Of a DNA stretch of 64,000 bases, positions 24,322 through 33,213 are shown in pieces (positions within the stretch are counted from its first letter, which is position 1; each line of letters begins with the position of its first letter). Position numbers and translations under genes: made by a program. Source of the stretch: Clostridium transplantifaecale (GTDB taxonomy: Bacteria > Bacillota > Clostridia > Lachnospirales > Lachnospiraceae). The notes under the pieces are model-generated. The model saw only the letters and a program-made list of their open reading frames with translations. It had not been told where the DNA came from and ran no database searches. The DNA is taken from positions 310,001 to 374,000 of the forward strand of contig NZ_UYZY01000005.1 of NCBI RefSeq assembly GCF_900626075.1. The letters run 5' to 3'.

Positions 24322-25461
24322 ATGTATGATTTGATTTTGAGAAACGGCCAGCTGACCGATCCGGAAAATGGGCTTGACGGGGCCGGGAAAGATATTGGCG
24401 TGAAGGACGGCAGGATTGAAAAGATCGCTCCCTCCATCGGGGAGGGGGGCCTGCATGAGATCGATGTTTCAGGAAGGGCGGTGCTGCCGGGACTGATTGA
24501 CTTCCATGCCCATTTTTACGCGGGAGGAACCCTGACCTCGCTTCACGCTTCGTCCTATCTGTCTACCGGAGTAACCGGAGCCGTGGATGCGGGAAGCGCC
24601 GGAGTATCCAATTTTGAAGCGTTTCTCAAAAGCCTCACGGAGCGGGAGCGGAGAAACTGCAGAATGTACTTAAACGTGGCGTCTGAAGGTTTAAGCTGTC
24701 TGGGAAGCCATAATGAGAACATTAACCCGGCTTACTTTGACAAAAGCAGGATTTTAAAAATGTGCAATACGCACCGGGAACAAATCATTGGCCTGAAGAT
24801 ACGGATCAGCAGTGAGATTGCAAAACAGAGCAATACAACCAGCTTCGATGCCCTGCGCGGCGCTGTGGAGGCGGCAAATGCATGCGGGCTTCCACTTTCA
24901 GTCCATATGCCCGATTTCCAGGGATCACTGTCTGAACTGATCGATATTCTGCGGCCAGGGGACATTTTCTGTCACGTGTTCACACCGCAAAAGGGAATTC
25001 TGGAAAATGGCAGTGTGTCCGGTGAAATGATCAGGGCCAGGAAAAAGGGGATCATACTGGAATCGGCATGCGGAAAGGGCCATTTTGGCCATGAAACCGC
25101 CAGAAAGGCAATGGGACTGGGACTCCTCCCAGATTTGATTTCAGGGGATTTTACCAGAAATACGTTTCTCTATGAACCGGCCTTTTCCCTTCCTTATCTG
25201 ATGTCGCGTTTTATGGCGCTTGGGATGACCCTGCCTCAGGTGACGGCCTGCTGCGCATCATTTCCAGCAAAACTGATGGGAATGAAGGGGGAAATTGGCT
25301 GCCTTAAGGAAGGCGCGAAGGCGAACCTGTCTGTATTTGAGAGAAGAAAAGGTGAATTCATGTTTACCGATGTCCTTCACGACACGGTAACCGGTTCGGA
25401 AATGCTCTGTCCGTCCCTGACGGTTCTGGAAGGGGAAACGGTATATAGAGCTCTGGCGTAA
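24322..25461 (+). CDS. Amidohydrolase/deacetylase-family metallohydrolase
   Basis: This 379-residue TIM-barrel hydrolase of the dihydroorotase-like group has the metal-binding H62-x-H64 in PGLIDFHAHF. A lysine at about K159 (IGLKIRIS) is placed to be the carbamylated metal bridge, SVHMPD follows, and LISGDF holds the catalytic aspartate. Its closest known relatives are the deacetylases of the EF_0837/AHA_3915 type, which sit next to aldolases and PLP enzymes. The start at 24322 is chosen for its GGGGGAG site. It lies one short gap after the carrier and before a terminator. Confidence 0.82.
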   Translation: MYDLILRNGQLTDPENGLDGAGKDIGVKDGRIEKIAPSIGEGGLHEIDVSGRAVLPGLIDFHAHFYAGGTLTSLHASSYLSTGVTGAVDAGSAGVSNFEAFLKSLTERERRNCRMYLNVASEGLSCLGSHNENINPAYFDKSRILKMCNTHREQIIGLKIRISSEIAKQSNTTSFDALRGAVEAANACGLPLSVHMPDFQGSLSELIDILRPGDIFCHVFTPQKGILENGSVSGEMIRARKKGIILESACGKGHFGHETARKAMGLGLLPDLISGDFTRNTFLYEPAFSLPYLMSRFMALGMTLPQVTACCASFPAKLMGMKGEIGCLKEGAKANLSVFERRKGEFMFTDVLHDTVTGSEMLCPSLTVLEGETVYRALA

Positions 25462-25531
25462 ATTGATAGATTAGAGAGATATATAAGAGAAATCTTGTTA
25501 TCACGTATCGGACAGGGTCAGGATTTGTATC

Positions 25532-25563
25532 AGCCCCGCTGTCATCAGGCAGCGGGGCTTTAG
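25532..25563 (+). terminator. Terminator after the amidohydrolase gene
   Basis: AGCCCCGCTG and CAGCGGGGCT form a perfect ten-base stem with an eight-base loop and a short T-run. It separates the carrier-hydrolase unit from the symporter unit. Confidence 0.85.
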
Positions 25564-25705
25564 ACGTTTGGAATAAAAGGGAATCGACAAAACAGGCCAG
25601 TAATCACAATATAATTATTGGGAAAAACTCAAAATTATGCTGTTAGACATTGTCTATAGAACGTGATACGATCCAGTTAAGTAAAGAGAAAAGGAGAGAA
25701 ATACA

Positions 25706-27025
25706 ATGACTGTTCGGACATTTTGTAACGACATGCTTCTGCTGGCGGTGTTCATGTTACTGGGATTTTTCATCAGGGAGTATGTCAAACCGCTGCAAAA
25801 ATTATTTTTGCCGTCATCGCTGATTGGAGGGCTGGTGATCCTGATACTGGGGCCGCAGATTCTCAATTTGGTTCCGGTGCCGGAAACTTACGCAAAGGTT
25901 CCAAACGTTTTAATCGATATCGTGATGGCGTCTCTGGTGTTCGGTGTTAACTTTAACCGGGATCGCATCGGTTCCTATCTGGATTATATTTGTGTACCTA
26001 TGACGGCATATGGAATGCAGATGTGCGTGGGAACAGGACTCGGATACCTTCTGTCTAAAATATGGCCAGGTCTGCCGAAGGGCTGGGGAATTATGGGAGT
26101 GTTTTCCTTTCATGGCGGCCATGGGACGGCAAGCGCTGCCGCCGCAACCTTTGAATCGCTGGGAATAGAAGGAAATATGGCGGTTGGGATGGTTCTGTCC
26201 ACCTTTGGCCTTATCGTTTCAATGCTTGTCGGAATGATTCTGGTGAACTACGGCGTCAGAAAAGGCTGGGCCAGTTATGTAAAAGAACCAAAGAAACAGC
26301 CGTCCTGGTTCTATGGCGGAGTTCTTCCGGAGGAAAACAGAAAGCCTTCCGGCCAGACGGTAACGACGGGAATCAGCATTAATCACCTGGCGCTTCAGGC
26401 CAGCTGGCTGCTTGCGGCTCTGTTTCTGGGGCAAAGGCTGTTCGAGATTACAGGACGTTACTGGGGATTCATTAGTACCCTTCCCAGCGTGCTGCACGGT
26501 GTAATCGGAGGAGCCGTTTTATGGCAGATTTTGAAAATCCTTAAATGGGATCGTTATGTAGATTTAAAGACCATCAAACTCCTTAGTGGCTTTTTACTGG
26601 AAATTGTGGTGTTTACGGCTATGGCGACGCTGGACGTGGAGTTTATTTCTACCTACATAGTTCCAATTTTAATCTATACTTTTACCCTTTGCCTCCTGAC
26701 CGTTCCGATTATTCTTATCACGGCAAACAGGTTCTGCAAGCATGAGTGGTTTGAAAAAGCAATGATGGCATTCGGAGCTGCTACAGGAAACACTTCCACC
26801 GGCCTGGCGCTGGTGCGGGCTGTGGATCCGGATTCCTGTTCCTCAGCGGGAGATACCCATGGCGTTTATACGACTCTGACCTGTTGGAAAGATTCTTTTG
26901 TAGGTTTTGCCCCGGTCTGGTTAATGACCGGAATCTCCCTGACCATGGGCGTGGGGGCAGCGCTTATGATTGGATTTGCCGTTGTAGGAATTATCCTGTT
27001 TGACAAAAAGAGGAGACGGATTTAA
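25706..27025 (+). CDS. gltS: Sodium/glutamate-type symporter
   Basis: This 439-residue protein has roughly ten to twelve membrane helices and resembles GltS. The matches include LFLPSSLIGGLVILILGPQ near the N-terminus, the GHGTASAAAATFESLG segment and the FGAATGNTSTGLALVRAVD segment near the C-terminus. GltS imports glutamate with sodium. Members of this wider family in catabolic clusters may take other acids, so glutamate is not certain here. AAAGGAGAG precedes the start. Confidence 0.85.
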   Translation: MTVRTFCNDMLLLAVFMLLGFFIREYVKPLQKLFLPSSLIGGLVILILGPQILNLVPVPETYAKVPNVLIDIVMASLVFGVNFNRDRIGSYLDYICVPMTAYGMQMCVGTGLGYLLSKIWPGLPKGWGIMGVFSFHGGHGTASAAAATFESLGIEGNMAVGMVLSTFGLIVSMLVGMILVNYGVRKGWASYVKEPKKQPSWFYGGVLPEENRKPSGQTVTTGISINHLALQASWLLAALFLGQRLFEITGRYWGFISTLPSVLHGVIGGAVLWQILKILKWDRYVDLKTIKLLSGFLLEIVVFTAMATLDVEFISTYIVPILIYTFTLCLLTVPIILITANRFCKHEWFEKAMMAFGAATGNTSTGLALVRAVDPDSCSSAGDTHGVYTTLTCWKDSFVGFAPVWLMTGISLTMGVGAALMIGFAVVGIILFDKKRRRI

Positions 27026-27117
27026 GGAGACGGGAAAAGAGGAAGTTGTATTCAGAAATCGTATTTATAAAACTAATCAAAAATTGTATCCAGTAATCAT
27101 ATTCAGGGAGGTTTAAA

Positions 27118-28131
27118 ATGAAGATTAAATTAATGGACTGTACACTCAGAGATGGGGCAAATGTGGTAGGAAAAGGGTTTTCGGCAGAAATAACAGACAT
27201 GGTTCTGGACGGCCTGACGGCCTGCCATGTTCCGATTATCGAATTTGGGAACGCAGGAGGAATCGGAGCCTATGAGGTAGCCGGTTTTACGGATGCATTG
27301 ACGGATCAGGAATATCTGGACATTGCGGAAAAATATAAGGGGCGTTCTTCGGAACTGGGCATGTTTTTAAATGCGAACCGATACCGCGAAAAGAACGTGG
27401 AACTGGCGGCGGAAAGAGGACTTTCTTTTCTGCGGGTCGGAGCGGACGCAGGAGATGCCGATATTTCCCTTCAGGCAATAAAAGATATCAAGAAAAATAA
27501 TTTAAAAGCGTTCTATTCTTCCATGAAAGCATACCTTTTAAACCCCACAGAGCTGGCGGAAGAGGGCAAAAAGCTGGAGGCGGCAGGTCTGGACGAGATT
27601 ACGATTATGGATTCGGCTGGAACGATGCTGCCGGATGAGGTTGCCGTTTATACGGAAAAGCTGGCAGACGCCGTATCAATTCCTGTAGCGTTTCACGGCC
27701 ACAATAATCTGGGGCTTTCGGCGGCGAATGCAATGGCGGCATACCAGAACGGAGCGGCAATATTAGACTGCGGCCTGATGGGAATGGCGAGGAGCGCCGG
27801 AAATCTCGCTACGGAGATTTGCACGGCAATGATGCAGCGATGTGGACAAATGGAAGAAATTGATCTCTATGGAATGCTGGATTTTATTGAAAAGCGCCTG
27901 CAGCCCGCCATGGAGCCGTACAATTACCACAATCCTGTAACGCCTCTGGATCTCACCCTCGGATTTTCGGGCTGCCATTCCAGCTTTATAAAGCTGTTCA
28001 GGAAAGTGGCGGAGGAAAAACAGGTGAATCTGTACCGGCTGATTATAAAGGTGTCCGCAATTGATAAAAAGAAACCGTCGGAAGCTCTCATAGCAGAGAT
28101 TGCCGATACGCTGAAACAGGATATGAGGTAA
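27118..28131 (+). CDS. DRE-TIM aldolase (4-hydroxy-2-oxovalerate aldolase-like)
   Basis: This 337-residue enzyme of the HMG-CoA-lyase/DmpG group has the conserved start MDCTLRDGANV (the D-x-x-x-R-D metal and catalytic motif), TIMDSAGTMLPDEV, and the metal-binding HGHNNLGLS. The family cleaves or forms carbon-carbon bonds on 2-oxo acids. No acetaldehyde dehydrogenase partner is next to it, so the classical meta-cleavage role is unlikely. GGGAGG precedes the start. It is probably cotranscribed with the symporter and dehydrogenase. Confidence 0.85.
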   Translation: MKIKLMDCTLRDGANVVGKGFSAEITDMVLDGLTACHVPIIEFGNAGGIGAYEVAGFTDALTDQEYLDIAEKYKGRSSELGMFLNANRYREKNVELAAERGLSFLRVGADAGDADISLQAIKDIKKNNLKAFYSSMKAYLLNPTELAEEGKKLEAAGLDEITIMDSAGTMLPDEVAVYTEKLADAVSIPVAFHGHNNLGLSAANAMAAYQNGAAILDCGLMGMARSAGNLATEICTAMMQRCGQMEEIDLYGMLDFIEKRLQPAMEPYNYHNPVTPLDLTLGFSGCHSSFIKLFRKVAEEKQVNLYRLIIKVSAIDKKKPSEALIAEIADTLKQDMR

Positions 28132-28211
28132 CGGAAAAAAAGAAAGTAAGTAAAAAATGGAAAAAAGTTAAAAGAATGGAAGAAGTAAATAGAATGGAAC
28201 AGGAGAATGAT

Positions 28212-29168
28212 ATGATAAAGGTAGTTCTTGCAGGAAATTATCCCGCAAATACATATGAGGCGGTCTGTAAGGCTCTTCCGGAGGAACGGTTTGAGGTAAT
28301 CCGGGTAGACACGGAAGAGGCCTACAAAACAATGACAGACGCGGAAATTATGATACTGCGCGTTTTTAAAGCTCCGAGAGAGGTGATTGAAAGAAACAAG
28401 AATTTAAAAATGATTATGCGCTGGGGAGCCGGCTATGATTCGGTGGACACCGGGGCGGCGACAGAGCATGGAGTGCTCGTCACCAACACGCCGGGAGCAA
28501 ATGCGGCGGCCGTAGCGGAGCTCAGCGTCCTGATGATGCTGGCCGTGGGAAGAAAATTACTGTGCCATACGGAAAGTCTGGGCAGAGGAAGCTGGAGCAA
28601 GAATACATTTATCAATGATTCCGTTTCCCTGAATCACAAGCTGGTGGGTATTGTTGGTGGCGGCAATATCGGCCGCCAGGTGGCGAAAAGGGTACAGAGT
28701 TTTGGAGCAAAGGTGCAGTATTACGATACATTCCGACTCCCTCTGGAGATGGAAGAAGAGTACCGGATGAAGTATGTTTCTTTTGATACCCTGCTTGAAA
28801 CGTCCGATATTGTAAGCCTCCATATTCCTCTGACGGACAGTAACCACCATATGATAGGCGGAGAGGAGATCACCCGGATGAAGGACGGGGCGATCTTAAT
28901 CAATGCCGCCAGGGGCGGCTTGGTGGACGACCACGCACTTGCCGCGGCCGTCGCATACGGGAAACTTAGGGGAGCCGGACTGGACTGTGTAGAGCAGGAA
29001 CCCCTGCCCCAGGGACATGAGCTGCTTGAAAACCCCAATATTGTGGTTACTCCCCATGTGGGCGGAGGAACGGCCGATATAGGGGAAACAATTATTCCAA
29101 TGCTGGTGAAGGATATTGTTGATTTTGCGGATGGGAAAGAGCCGGGACATGTGGTTAACGGGAAATAG
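28212..29168 (+). CDS. D-isomer-specific 2-hydroxyacid dehydrogenase
   Basis: This 318-residue NAD-dependent oxidoreductase has the nucleotide motif GIVGGGNIGRQV, the catalytic arginine in INAARGGLVDD, a glutamate in DCVEQEPLP, and the catalytic histidine in VTPHVGGG. It would reduce a 2-oxo acid or oxidise a D-2-hydroxyacid and pairs logically with the adjacent aldolase. The start at 28212 is chosen for AGGAGAATG; two earlier in-frame ATGs lack such sites. A deleted, diverged copy of this gene lies at the other end of the accessory island. Confidence 0.9.
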   Translation: MIKVVLAGNYPANTYEAVCKALPEERFEVIRVDTEEAYKTMTDAEIMILRVFKAPREVIERNKNLKMIMRWGAGYDSVDTGAATEHGVLVTNTPGANAAAVAELSVLMMLAVGRKLLCHTESLGRGSWSKNTFINDSVSLNHKLVGIVGGGNIGRQVAKRVQSFGAKVQYYDTFRLPLEMEEEYRMKYVSFDTLLETSDIVSLHIPLTDSNHHMIGGEEITRMKDGAILINAARGGLVDDHALAAAVAYGKLRGAGLDCVEQEPLPQGHELLENPNIVVTPHVGGGTADIGETIIPMLVKDIVDFADGKEPGHVVNGK

Positions 29169-29227
29169 TGAGGGCGTATGTTCCTGGTTCCATTTTACGA
29201 ATATGGGATCATAGTAAAATGTATTAA

Positions 29228-29434
29228 CGTGAATTCCAGAAGAAAGGCTATGCTCAACAGGCGATTTTACTAGCAGAAGATTTATATCCAGATGCCCGGA
29301 GATGGGAGTTGGATACAATTGAACAAGAAGCTTCACTTTGCCATTTGTATGAGAAAATGGGATATATCAAAACCGGAAAAGTCCATAAGATTACAGAGAA
29401 AATGAACCTTGCAGATTATTTCAAAAACATATAG
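29228..29434 (+). pseudogene. GNAT acetyltransferase, C-terminal remnant
   Basis: The frame gives FQKKGYAQQAILLAEDLYP followed by ASLCHLYEKMGYIKTGKV. That is the acetyl-CoA loop and the last strand of a GNAT enzyme. The upstream frame is closed by a stop and no start exists, so the N-terminal half has been lost. It marks the left edge of the accessory region. Confidence 0.7.
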
Positions 29435-29498
29435 TACACAGATGCCGGAAGAGCGATTTACCGGCCGGTTAATCATTAAAATTTATACTAACCATAAT

Positions 29499-29542
29499 AA
29501 AAAGTGCAAAGCCTTATTAATTTGATACGCTTTGCACTTTTT
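29499..29542. terminator. Terminator hairpin at the left edge of the island
   Basis: AAAAAGTGCAAAG and CTTTGCACTTTTT pair perfectly around an 18-base loop, with T-rich DNA after. It probably ends the catabolic operon. Confidence 0.8.
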
Positions 29543-29545
29543 ATT

Positions 29546-29573
29546 TTTATTGAGAGGCAATGAAAAGTTCGCA
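29546..29573 (+). repeat. Dispersed 28-base repeat, copy 2
   Basis: TTTTATTGAGAGGCAA plus GAAAAGTTCGC is the inverted counterpart of the copy at 924-951. Again it lies beside a strong hairpin. Confidence 0.5.
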
Positions 29574-29734
29574 AAGCGTGCGTTTCGTTGTTTAAGGTTA
29601 GTGGTTAAAGGTGGAGCAGAATTAAAACGGGAGAAGTAACTCCGAAAATATAAAATATAGAACATATACAGTATCAGGGAGGCTAGTGTTGGCATACATG
29701 AGCTGTAATGTTGATGAACAAATAATATTTAGCC

Positions 29735-29764
29735 AACCACTCCTCTTTGAGGGGGGGGTTTTTT
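29735..29764 (+). terminator. Terminator or attenuator just before the polymerase gene
   Basis: AACCACTCCTC and GAGGGGGGGTT form a stem with a TTT loop followed by TTTTTT. A wider pairing of GTTGGC (29687) with GCCAAC (29733) overlaps it and could be an alternative fold. It lies 94 bases upstream of the proposed polymerase start. Apart from this and the preceding hairpin, the 29435-29857 stretch shows no gene. Confidence 0.6.
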
Positions 29765-29857
29765 GTATTGTAATTGACTCCTTGCTTATTTTACAAGAAA
29801 TCCTTTTTGAATGGAGAAATAAGTAATGTAGATAAAAACAGGAGGACAATTATCAAA

Positions 29858-32698
29858 GTGCAAAGAAAAGAGAATGGTGTAATCCGTATAAAAAGTGTCC
29901 AGGCGGCAAGTTTATACCGATATAACAATGGATATAAATTTCCTGCCAAAAGGAAAAAAGAGAATGATAATTATATATTAGAGTATAAAGAACCTTACAT
30001 TGATTTTGGAAATGCGGTGATAAACAGCAGTTTATTTTCCCGGTTTGTTTTCAAACATGGTGTAACTGTAAATAAGAAAGGATTTAGCCGGGATTTCGTT
30101 GTAATGAAATTTGATTGGGGAGTCGACATGGATGCTTCAGATCCGGATGAAATAAAATCTGCGAAAACGGCACAGGAGTTAAGAGCACATTATTACCAAA
30201 ATGGAGCAATGATTCCCTGGATTACTTATCATTCTGAGACGGGCGGAAATACGGAGGAATTATTCGTGTTATATCGCATGCTTATGAGAAATCCGGGCAA
30301 AGCGAAAGAGGGACAGTGCATTTTTATCAGAGATGAATTGTATGCAAAGACGTTAAACTATATTACCATGGGGTTATGGAATAAAATGCCGGATAAAAAA
30401 GGCGCAAAGATTGTTGAAATGTCAGCCTATGCGCCGTTAATTACCGCCACAGCAATTGACTTTATACACATTCCTTTAAAAAACATTTTTGTAGTTAAAG
30501 ATCAGGAGGTCTCGGTACAAAAGAAGGCAGTATCAGTTAAAATAAGAGAAACAGAGCGTATAAAATATAAAAAAGATTATACCGCCTTTGAAAATGATAT
30601 TAATCTCCTGGGTTACACATTTTATAGCAAAAAGGCTAAAAAGAATCCAAATTTGACTATGATAAAACAGACGGACCGCGCTCTTGCAGAGCATGGAATC
30701 CCCATCGGACAATGTCCGGTACAAGCCATAGCGCATTACAAAAATGAATGTTATGTTGAAAGAGACAACGAAAAAACTGAAATGACGAATATTTTGTGGG
30801 ACGGAATGGGATTGATAGATGAATCTATTTTTCCTGATGATAAAAACGGTTTTATTTACTGTAGAAGCCATTTCTTTAAGTCGTGCCTTTTTAGAGGAAA
30901 TGTCCAGGAATATTTTAGAGACTACTACGGCCGCGGTTACGATACTGCATATGCGACAGACATGTTGGGACGCAAGATAAAAATAACAGATATTAAGGTG
31001 ATTATAACAGAGAATTCCTTGAAATGGTTCAAATTTATCGATCTGATGAGCAAAACGGGGGATGCCGCTGAGGCTTTCCGTTATTATGAAAAGTTCATGA
31101 AAAAAGATGGAGAAATGTTTGCTGTTGTAAAAACGGGACACAGTAGTAAATATGGAAGATTACAGAGAGTTTCCTTTCAGATAAACAATACATTACTGAC
31201 AAAGGATGAGAATGTCCTTAGAAAAATTGCGGAAGTAAGTACGGAGTTTTGTAACAGGCTTAAACTTGATGATGATTTTTTTGTTGATTATCTGGAAATG
31301 GAAGGTACTGCAAAATACAGCATCTATAACGTATTGGGCGCCTTGTACCGGTGGAACGACGAATTTCGGTTTATGGAGTATTTTAAATGTAAAAAAGATA
31401 AAAGAATAAGTGAATTCAAGAAAAGGCTGAAATTAGGAAAGTTATTACAAGTGGGAGATAACCTGACGATATGCGGAAATCCGGTTGCCATGCTTATGAA
31501 GGTTACAGGACAAAATTTCATCGATGAAACATGTTTTAACCAGCTTAGGGAAGGGATACAATGCTATACTTCCCGGTTTGAGGAGAATGAAAGAATGGCG
31601 GGTTTTCGTTCTCCGCACAATTCTCCGAACAATATTATACATTTGATAAATGTATATCCTCCCAAACTGATAAGATATTTTCCGAATTTGGGAAACAGTG
31701 TAATTGTAATTAATGGGATCGAAACGGATGTCCAGTGCAGATTGAACGGACAGGATTTGGACAGTGACAGTATTTTTGTAACAAATCAGGAGGAAATGGT
31801 TACATTAGCTAAACAGGCATACATAGAATATCCTACGATTATAAATAGTATCCATCCCGATTCCGCTGGTGAATACGATAAAAGTATGCTTTCTTATGCA
31901 AAAATGGATTCTGCCATATCATCCGCACAATATCATGTGGGGGTCGCAAGCAATATCGCGCAGTTAGCTTTGAGCTATTATTTTGATGAGGGCTGCAATA
32001 ACCGTGAATTGGAAGACATATTTATTATTTGCAGTGTGCTGGCCCAAGTAGCCATCGATTCGGCAAAAAAAAGTTATAAAATAAATATCGGTTCTGAACT
32101 ACTGAGACTCAATAAAATGCAATGTATGGAACGGTACAGGAAATATCCCGTTTTTTACGCGGAAGTTCAAAAGTATAATAATAAAAAGAAAAAGAAAAAA
32201 TTGAACATAAAAGAGGAGGAAGTTGAATTTTTTAATTGCCCGATGGACGTTTTGTACCGCATTCTTGATAAGAATATTCTGGATAAGAGAGTCTATAAGG
32301 AGACAAATACAAAAACATATAAAGAAAGTGTATATGGAGTGAAACCCATTTTTGAAAACAGAGGGAATAAAGCGAATTCAGACAGAAAACAGTGCAAAAA
32401 AATGATAGATTTAGTAAATGAATACAGTGAAATAGTTGGTAAACTCGATGGTGCGGATGAAACATATTATGACGAGCGTATGAACGAATTTAATATTTTG
32501 ATGGACAGGATAAAAAACATCACGATAACATCGGACACAATGTATGCTTTACTGGAGTTTGCTCTTAAATCGGGAAACGAATATTTAAGGGATGACTTGC
32601 TGATTACATTATATGACAAAGATAAAAATAAATTTTTAAATTGCTTTAAAAAAACGGAAAAAAGTCCACGAAAAAATGGGGAAAGCGCTGAAAAATAA
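29858..32698 (+). CDS. Single-polypeptide double-psi beta-barrel RNA polymerase (YonO/RdRP-like)
   Basis: This 946-residue protein carries the catalytic signature of the RNA polymerase beta'/eukaryotic RdRP superfamily. RSPHNSP (R584) is followed by PPKLIRYFPNLG and then QDLDSDSIFV, with aspartates D633, D635 and D637. This matches the metal-binding DxDGD loop, but with serine in place of glycine. As in RdRPs, a helical block follows: HVGVASNIAQ (about 693-702), and later LAQVAIDSAKKS (about 729-739), which resembles the xVDxxKxG element of that family. No multisubunit RNAP features are present. Known relatives, such as YonO of phage SPbeta and crAss-like phage polymerases, transcribe phage genes from DNA. 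The GTG start lies 12 bases after AGGAGG; an ATC nearer the site and a TTG at 29774 are alternatives. The gene is AT-rich and opens the phage-like island. Confidence 0.75.
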   Translation: MQRKENGVIRIKSVQAASLYRYNNGYKFPAKRKKENDNYILEYKEPYIDFGNAVINSSLFSRFVFKHGVTVNKKGFSRDFVVMKFDWGVDMDASDPDEIKSAKTAQELRAHYYQNGAMIPWITYHSETGGNTEELFVLYRMLMRNPGKAKEGQCIFIRDELYAKTLNYITMGLWNKMPDKKGAKIVEMSAYAPLITATAIDFIHIPLKNIFVVKDQEVSVQKKAVSVKIRETERIKYKKDYTAFENDINLLGYTFYSKKAKKNPNLTMIKQTDRALAEHGIPIGQCPVQAIAHYKNECYVERDNEKTEMTNILWDGMGLIDESIFPDDKNGFIYCRSHFFKSCLFRGNVQEYFRDYYGRGYDTAYATDMLGRKIKITDIKVIITENSLKWFKFIDLMSKTGDAAEAFRYYEKFMKKDGEMFAVVKTGHSSKYGRLQRVSFQINNTLLTKDENVLRKIAEVSTEFCNRLKLDDDFFVDYLEMEGTAKYSIYNVLGALYRWNDEFRFMEYFKCKKDKRISEFKKRLKLGKLLQVGDNLTICGNPVAMLMKVTGQNFIDETCFNQLREGIQCYTSRFEENERMAGFRSPHNSPNNIIHLINVYPPKLIRYFPNLGNSVIVINGIETDVQCRLNGQDLDSDSIFVTNQEEMVTLAKQAYIEYPTIINSIHPDSAGEYDKSMLSYAKMDSAISSAQYHVGVASNIAQLALSYYFDEGCNNRELEDIFIICSVLAQVAIDSAKKSYKINIGSELLRLNKMQCMERYRKYPVFYAEVQKYNNKKKKKKLNIKEEEVEFFNCPMDVLYRILDKNILDKRVYKETNTKTYKESVYGVKPIFENRGNKANSDRKQCKKMIDLVNEYSEIVGKLDGADETYYDERMNEFNILMDRIKNITITSDTMYALLEFALKSGNEYLRDDLLITLYDKDKNKFLNCFKKTEKSPRKNGESAEK

Positions 32699-32807
32699 GG
32701 AAATTCAATCTCTGCCTATGGAGGGAAAGCGAAGGGAACTTATTGCCATGGTTATGCATGGTTGGGAGATCGTTGGGGGAGCTTTTGGAATAAAAAGATT
32801 CATATGA
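32676..32807 (+). CDS. Possible 43-residue protein overlapping the polymerase end
   Basis: A frame shifted relative to the polymerase starts at an ATG 23 bases before its stop. It reads MGKALKNKEIQSLPMEGKRR then ELIAMVMHGWEIVGGAFGIKRFI. There is no good ribosome-binding site, so translation would need coupling or frameshifting. It resembles no family I know. Confidence 0.3.
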   Translation: MGKALKNKEIQSLPMEGKRRELIAMVMHGWEIVGGAFGIKRFI

Positions 32808-32822
32808 AAAGGAAAGGAGGAT

Positions 32823-32999
32823 ATGATGACTCAGGAAGAATTAAGAATTCTCTATAACGAGAGGCTGAAGAGAGAAAAACAGTTATTTATTGCGCAGGAG
32901 ACGGGAATCTGTATAACAGTGTTATCAAAATTCCGAAATGGAAAGCTCGATCTTTATGACTATCTTTTTGAAAAATTAGAAAAATATCTTTGTAATTAA
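32823..32999 (+). CDS. Small XRE-like helix-turn-helix protein
   Basis: This is a 58-residue protein. LFIAQETGICITVLSKFRNGK fits the recognition part of a Cro/C1-type helix-turn-helix (family pattern: TGIS, then LSKFRNGK). AAAGGAGG lies just upstream of two adjacent ATG codons. It may regulate the polymerase or the zinc-ribbon genes beside it. It ends in Asn after a leucine-rich helix and lacks a dimerisation or effector domain. Confidence 0.65.
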   Translation: MMTQEELRILYNERLKREKQLFIAQETGICITVLSKFRNGKLDLYDYLFEKLEKYLCN

Positions 33000-33060
33000 A
33001 TCAAAGGCATATCGCCATAAATTCCTATGAAAAATAATTACCGGCTTTGCTGCTTTGGAG

Positions 33061-33213
33061 GTTACTGTTCACTCCGTGCCCAGTAACACGCTGCGCGATG
33101 CACAGAAACGGCAAAAAACGCCGTTTCGCGCCGCAACCCTCGGGTTTTCTGTGACTTTCGCTGCGCTCCACTCACAAAAAACACCTCGCGGAATACTACC
33201 TGTGAACAGTAAC
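33061..33213. mobile_element. Palindromic mini-element with 7-base target duplication
   Basis: The 153-base element begins GTTACTGTTCAC and ends GTGAACAGTAAC, a perfect 12-base terminal inverted repeat. TTTGGAG occurs directly on both sides (33054-33060 and 33214-33220), which is what a transposition target duplication looks like. Inside is an AAACGGC/GCCGTTT hairpin. It encodes no protein. Related sequences lie at 12318-12470 and, much shorter, at 48491-48538 and 52995-53040. The flanking 33214-33398 is AT-rich leader of the next gene. Confidence 0.75.
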
